Shown here: in pieces, positions 35,754 to 38,086 of the stretch
Layout: every line of letters begins with the position of its first letter
Position numbering within the stretch: the first letter of the stretch is position 1
Source of the DNA: Sphingomonadaceae bacterium
GTDB taxonomy: Bacteria > Pseudomonadota > Alphaproteobacteria > Sphingomonadales > Sphingomonadaceae
Direction of reading: 5' to 3'
Assembly (NCBI GenBank): GCA_020847445.1
Contig: JADLBY010000041.1
Location: forward strand, 1 to 38,086
Length of the DNA stretch: 38,086 nt
The notes under the pieces: model-generated
Databases searched by the model: none
What the model saw: the letters and a program-made list of their open reading frames with translations, nothing else
Told to the model about the DNA's origin: nothing
Translations under genes and position numbers: made by a program

Positions 35754-36536
35754 ATGGACCATTGCCCACCGCTTTCCCGTTCGATTGCAGGCCGCGTCGC
35801 TATCGTCACCGGGGCAGCGAGCGGGATGGGCCGGGCAACGGCCATGCTCTTCGCGAGCGAAGGTGCCAGCGTGGCGGTCACCGATCTGGATCAGAACGCC
35901 TGTGACGCAATCGTGGCGGAAATCGCGGCCAGCGGCGGCACCGCGCGCGCCTATGCGCTGGACGTTGCAAATCACGATGCAATCAAATCGGTGGTGGCCG
36001 ACGTCGCCAAAGATTTTGGCGGCATCGATATTGTGGTGAACAACGCCGGGATCTCTGCCTTTTGCCCGCTTGACGCCGGAGATGATTATGACGGCATGTG
36101 GGATCGGGCAGTCGCCATCCTGTTGACCGCCCATCAGCGCATGGTCCGGGCCGCCCTACCCTGGCTGCGCAAGAGCGACGCCGCGCGCATCGTCAACATT
36201 GCGTCGACCGAAGCACTGGGGGCGACGCCGGGTGATACGCCCTATGTCGCAGCCAAGACTGGCGTAACCGGCCTGACACGGGGCATGGCCGTCGATCTGG
36301 GCAAGGAAGGCATCACGGTCAACTGCATATGCCCCGGCCCGATCCGGACCGGCATGACCAGCAATGTGCCGGAGGATGACAAGGCGCTATATGCCAGGCG
36401 CCGCACGGCGCTGCGCCGCTATGGCCGGCCGGAGGAAGTAGCACATATGACGTTGAGCCTGGTGTTGCCCGCCGCCGGCTTCATCACCGGCGCGGTGATT
36501 CCGGTCGACGGCGGCCTGATGGCGCGCAACGCCTGA
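35754..36536 (+). CDS. SDR family oxidoreductase
   Basis: A 260-residue classical short-chain dehydrogenase. The cofactor loop is TGAASGMG at 19-26, Asp44 at the end of strand 2 suggests NAD(H), NNAG is at 96-99, and the catalytic set is Ser151, Tyr164 and Lys168 (STEAL, YVAAK). The ending GFITGAVIPVDGGLMA is typical of FabG-like or hydroxy-acid dehydrogenases. Substrate unknown. It is closely linked to amn but no functional tie is evident. ATG at 35754 has AAGG upstream. It converges on the SIMPL gene with five bases between. Confidence 0.9.
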   Translation: MDHCPPLSRSIAGRVAIVTGAASGMGRATAMLFASEGASVAVTDLDQNACDAIVAEIAASGGTARAYALDVANHDAIKSVVADVAKDFGGIDIVVNNAGISAFCPLDAGDDYDGMWDRAVAILLTAHQRMVRAALPWLRKSDAARIVNIASTEALGATPGDTPYVAAKTGVTGLTRGMAVDLGKEGITVNCICPGPIRTGMTSNVPEDDKALYARRRTALRRYGRPEEVAHMTLSLVLPAAGFITGAVIPVDGGLMARNA

Positions 36537-36541
36537 TTGAA

Positions 36542-37240
36542 TCAGGGGGTTCCCGGCGCAGGCAAAGGCTGTGGGCTGAACATCGGGCCGAGCACAAAAT
36601 CAACCTTGACGCCGGCCGATGCTACAACATCGCCTTCATTTGCCGCGCCGTTGGCTGTCGTCGAAATGCCTGACGACACCTCATCAACCCTGACGATGCG
36701 CCGTACCACCATGGTCAGCGCGGTTGCATAGGCTTCGGCCTGCCGCCGTGCGTCTTCGATCGCGCGCTGCCGTGCGAAGGCCAGCAGTCCCGCCCGGTCG
36801 TTGACATCATATTTCGGTGGCTGGATCGCGCGAATCTCCGCACCTTCCATTGACGAGATTACGTCGCCCATCCGCGTCTGATCATATAGTTCGACATAAA
36901 TCTGCCAGACCGAACGCACCTGCCCGGCGGTGGGCTGGCTGGGCGCGTCGATTTTCAGCTTGCGGATCTGGGTGGGCCCGACGCCGACCGTGCCAAGGCT
37001 ATTGACCAGCATGTCGAAATTCTGCTGGTTCAGCGCGTCGGCATCGACCGCGCTCGCTGCATCCGACACCATCTGGCCGGTCAGATAGACGATGTTGCCG
37101 CGCTGGGTGTAGTTGCCCGAACCGGCGATGTTCAGAACAACTTCGCCAAGCTGCAACTGTGTTTGATAATTGACCGATTGGGCGGAAACGGCGCCCGGAA
37201 TCGAGAGTGCCAATGCAAGGCAAACTATCGATTTACGCAT
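36542..37240 (-). CDS. SIMPL domain (DUF541) periplasmic protein
   Basis: A 232-residue secreted protein with a signal peptide MRKSIVCLALALSIPGAVSA cut after residue 20. The SIMPL domain covers most of the rest: IAGSGNYTQRGNIVYLTGQ, then LLAFARQRAIEDARRQAEAYATAL, the usual family signature, and a C-terminal VDFVLGP. Family members are oligomeric envelope proteins tied to oxidative or membrane stress, with no known catalytic role. ATG at 37240 has AGGAGGGG upstream. It lies 24 bases after the M2 peptidase stop, so probably one operon. Confidence 0.9.
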   Translation of the reverse strand: MRKSIVCLALALSIPGAVSAQSVNYQTQLQLGEVVLNIAGSGNYTQRGNIVYLTGQMVSDAASAVDADALNQQNFDMLVNSLGTVGVGPTQIRKLKIDAPSQPTAGQVRSVWQIYVELYDQTRMGDVISSMEGAEIRAIQPPKYDVNDRAGLLAFARQRAIEDARRQAEAYATALTMVVRRIVRVDEVSSGISTTANGAANEGDVVASAGVKVDFVLGPMFSPQPLPAPGTP

Positions 37241-37264
37241 GGCGCCATTCCCCTCCTGCGGGTG

Positions 37265-38086
37265 TTACCACCCCTTCTTCTGGCCCTTATTCTGCTTTTT
37301 CAGCCAATCCATCAAGGGTTTAAAATATTCAAGCATTGCCTTGCCCGACATTTCACGGCTGCCGGTAAAGGCTTCCAGCGCGTCGGGCCAGGGCTTCGAA
37401 GCACCCATTTCAAGCATGGCGTTCAATTTCTGCCCGACATCCTTGTTGCCATAGAAGGAGCAACGATGCAGCGGACCCTTCCATCCGGCAGCATCGCACG
37501 CAGCCTTGTAGAACTGGAACTGCAGGATGCGGGCGAGGAAATAGCGGGTATAGGGCGTGTTGCCCGGGATATGATATTTCGCACCCGGATCGAAGCTGTC
37601 TGCAGGCCGGTCAGCGGGGGGAACAATGCCCTGATATTGTCGGCGCAAGTCCGTCCAGGCCTTGTTGTAGTCAGCAGGCGCAATCGAACCGTTGAAAACG
37701 CCCCAGCGCCATTTGTCGACCAGCAGACCAAAGGGCAGGAACGCCACCTTGTCCATTGCCTGGCGCAGCAGCAGCCCTGTATCCTTGTCGGCGCTCGGCA
37801 CCTTCGATTTGTCGAGCAGGCCGATCTGCACCAGATATTCCGGCGTGATCGACAGCGCGACGGCATCGCCGATGGCTTCGTGGAAACCATCATTCGCACC
37901 GTTCAGATGCAGATAGCTCTGCTTGTTATAGGCGCGCTGATAATAGTTATGGCCCAGTTCGTGATGGATGGTGACGAAATCGTCGGTGTTGACCTTGATG
38001 CACATCTTGATGCGCAGATCGTCGACATTGTCGATATCCCAGGCCGACGCATGGCAGACCACTTCGCGGTCGCGCGGCTTCAGGAA
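37265..38086 (-). CDS. M2 family (ACE-like) peptidyl-dipeptidase, N-terminus outside window
   Basis: The last 273 residues of an M2 zinc metallopeptidase. The motif VCHASAWDID precedes the zinc motif HHELGHNYYQ (HEXXH), and GANDGFHEAIGDAVALS supplies the third zinc ligand Glu. FLPFGLLVDKWRW and RYFLARILQFQFYKAAC match bacterial angiotensin-converting-enzyme homologues, which remove C-terminal dipeptides, usually in the periplasm. The Lys-rich tail WLKKQNKGQKKGW is short. The reading frame is open through the window edge; the start and any signal peptide are not visible. Confidence 0.93.
   Translation of the reverse strand, partial: FLKPRDREVVCHASAWDIDNVDDLRIKMCIKVNTDDFVTIHHELGHNYYQRAYNKQSYLHLNGANDGFHEAIGDAVALSITPEYLVQIGLLDKSKVPSADKDTGLLLRQAMDKVAFLPFGLLVDKWRWGVFNGSIAPADYNKAWTDLRRQYQGIVPPADRPADSFDPGAKYHIPGNTPYTRYFLARILQFQFYKAACDAAGWKGPLHRCSFYGNKDVGQKLNAMLEMGASKPWPDALEAFTGSREMSGKAMLEYFKPLMDWLKKQNKGQKKGW

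Noticed and set aside
36532-36546. CCTGATT-G-AATCAGG at the SDR/SIMPL junction as a shared terminator.
   Set aside because: It contains both stop codons but the loop is too tight for the full stem and there is no T run on either strand.
1-38086. CRISPR array, insertion sequences, toxin-antitoxin or phage defence genes.
   Set aside because: No regularly spaced repeats, transposase motifs or defence-type protein families were seen on either strand.

Overview
The window looks like ordinary chromosome of a moderately high-GC alphaproteobacterium, most likely Sphingomonadales (Sphingopyxis/Sphingorhabdus-like). This rests on the protein types seen: an alphaproteobacterial-type AddA/AddB pair, AmgK/MurU beside TsaE, a DOMON-like protein next to a DUF1343 protein, and recG divergent from sdhE-mfd. 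I see no IS element, integrase, phage gene, rRNA or CRISPR array. Coding is very dense and no gene-free stretch reaches 300 bases.

Layout. 1-4115 (minus): a DOMON-like protein, a NamZ/DUF1343 protein, an MFS carrier and an Asp/Asn beta-hydroxylase cut by the window edge. The first three are coupled by an ATGA overlap and by a ribosome site lying on a stop codon. 4164-5813 (plus): tyrS with a terminator, then a PilZ protein. 5810-11687: recG (minus) divergent from sdhE-mfd (plus). 11684-14931: a c-di-GMP phosphodiesterase-type EAL protein (minus) divergent from moaA-nadK, then tRNA-Asn(GTT). 14949-18801 (minus): a small secreted protein, secA and a TauE/SafE permease. 18898-20121: argJ. 20118-31387 (minus): a DivL-like sensor kinase, tsaE, amgK, murU, addB and addA in one tightly overlapping block, followed by trxA with its own likely promoter. 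31506-33487 (minus): a secreted four-cysteine protein and ahcY, with two structured inverted repeats before ahcY. 33717-36536 (plus): peroxiredoxin with a terminator, AMP nucleosidase and an SDR oxidoreductase. 36542-38086 (minus): an M2 peptidase (cut by the edge) and a SIMPL-domain protein.

Themes. Peptidoglycan sugar salvage appears at two places: a NamZ-family protein with an MFS carrier, and AmgK-MurU, which turn MurNAc into UDP-MurNAc. Double-strand-break and transcription-coupled repair are represented by AddAB, RecG and Mfd. Cyclic-di-GMP signalling is represented by a PilZ receptor and an EAL protein whose GGDEF motif is degenerate.

The most interesting points are these. The sensor kinase has Tyr where the phospho-accepting His should be, as in Caulobacter DivL. 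The NamZ-family protein has Gln in place of the Glu thought to be catalytic and has no signal peptide. The region before ahcY carries a perfect palindrome of the ArsR-operator type plus a 10-bp hairpin beside the ribosome-binding site. I do not see a clearly new defence or mobile system; most of the window is core genome.
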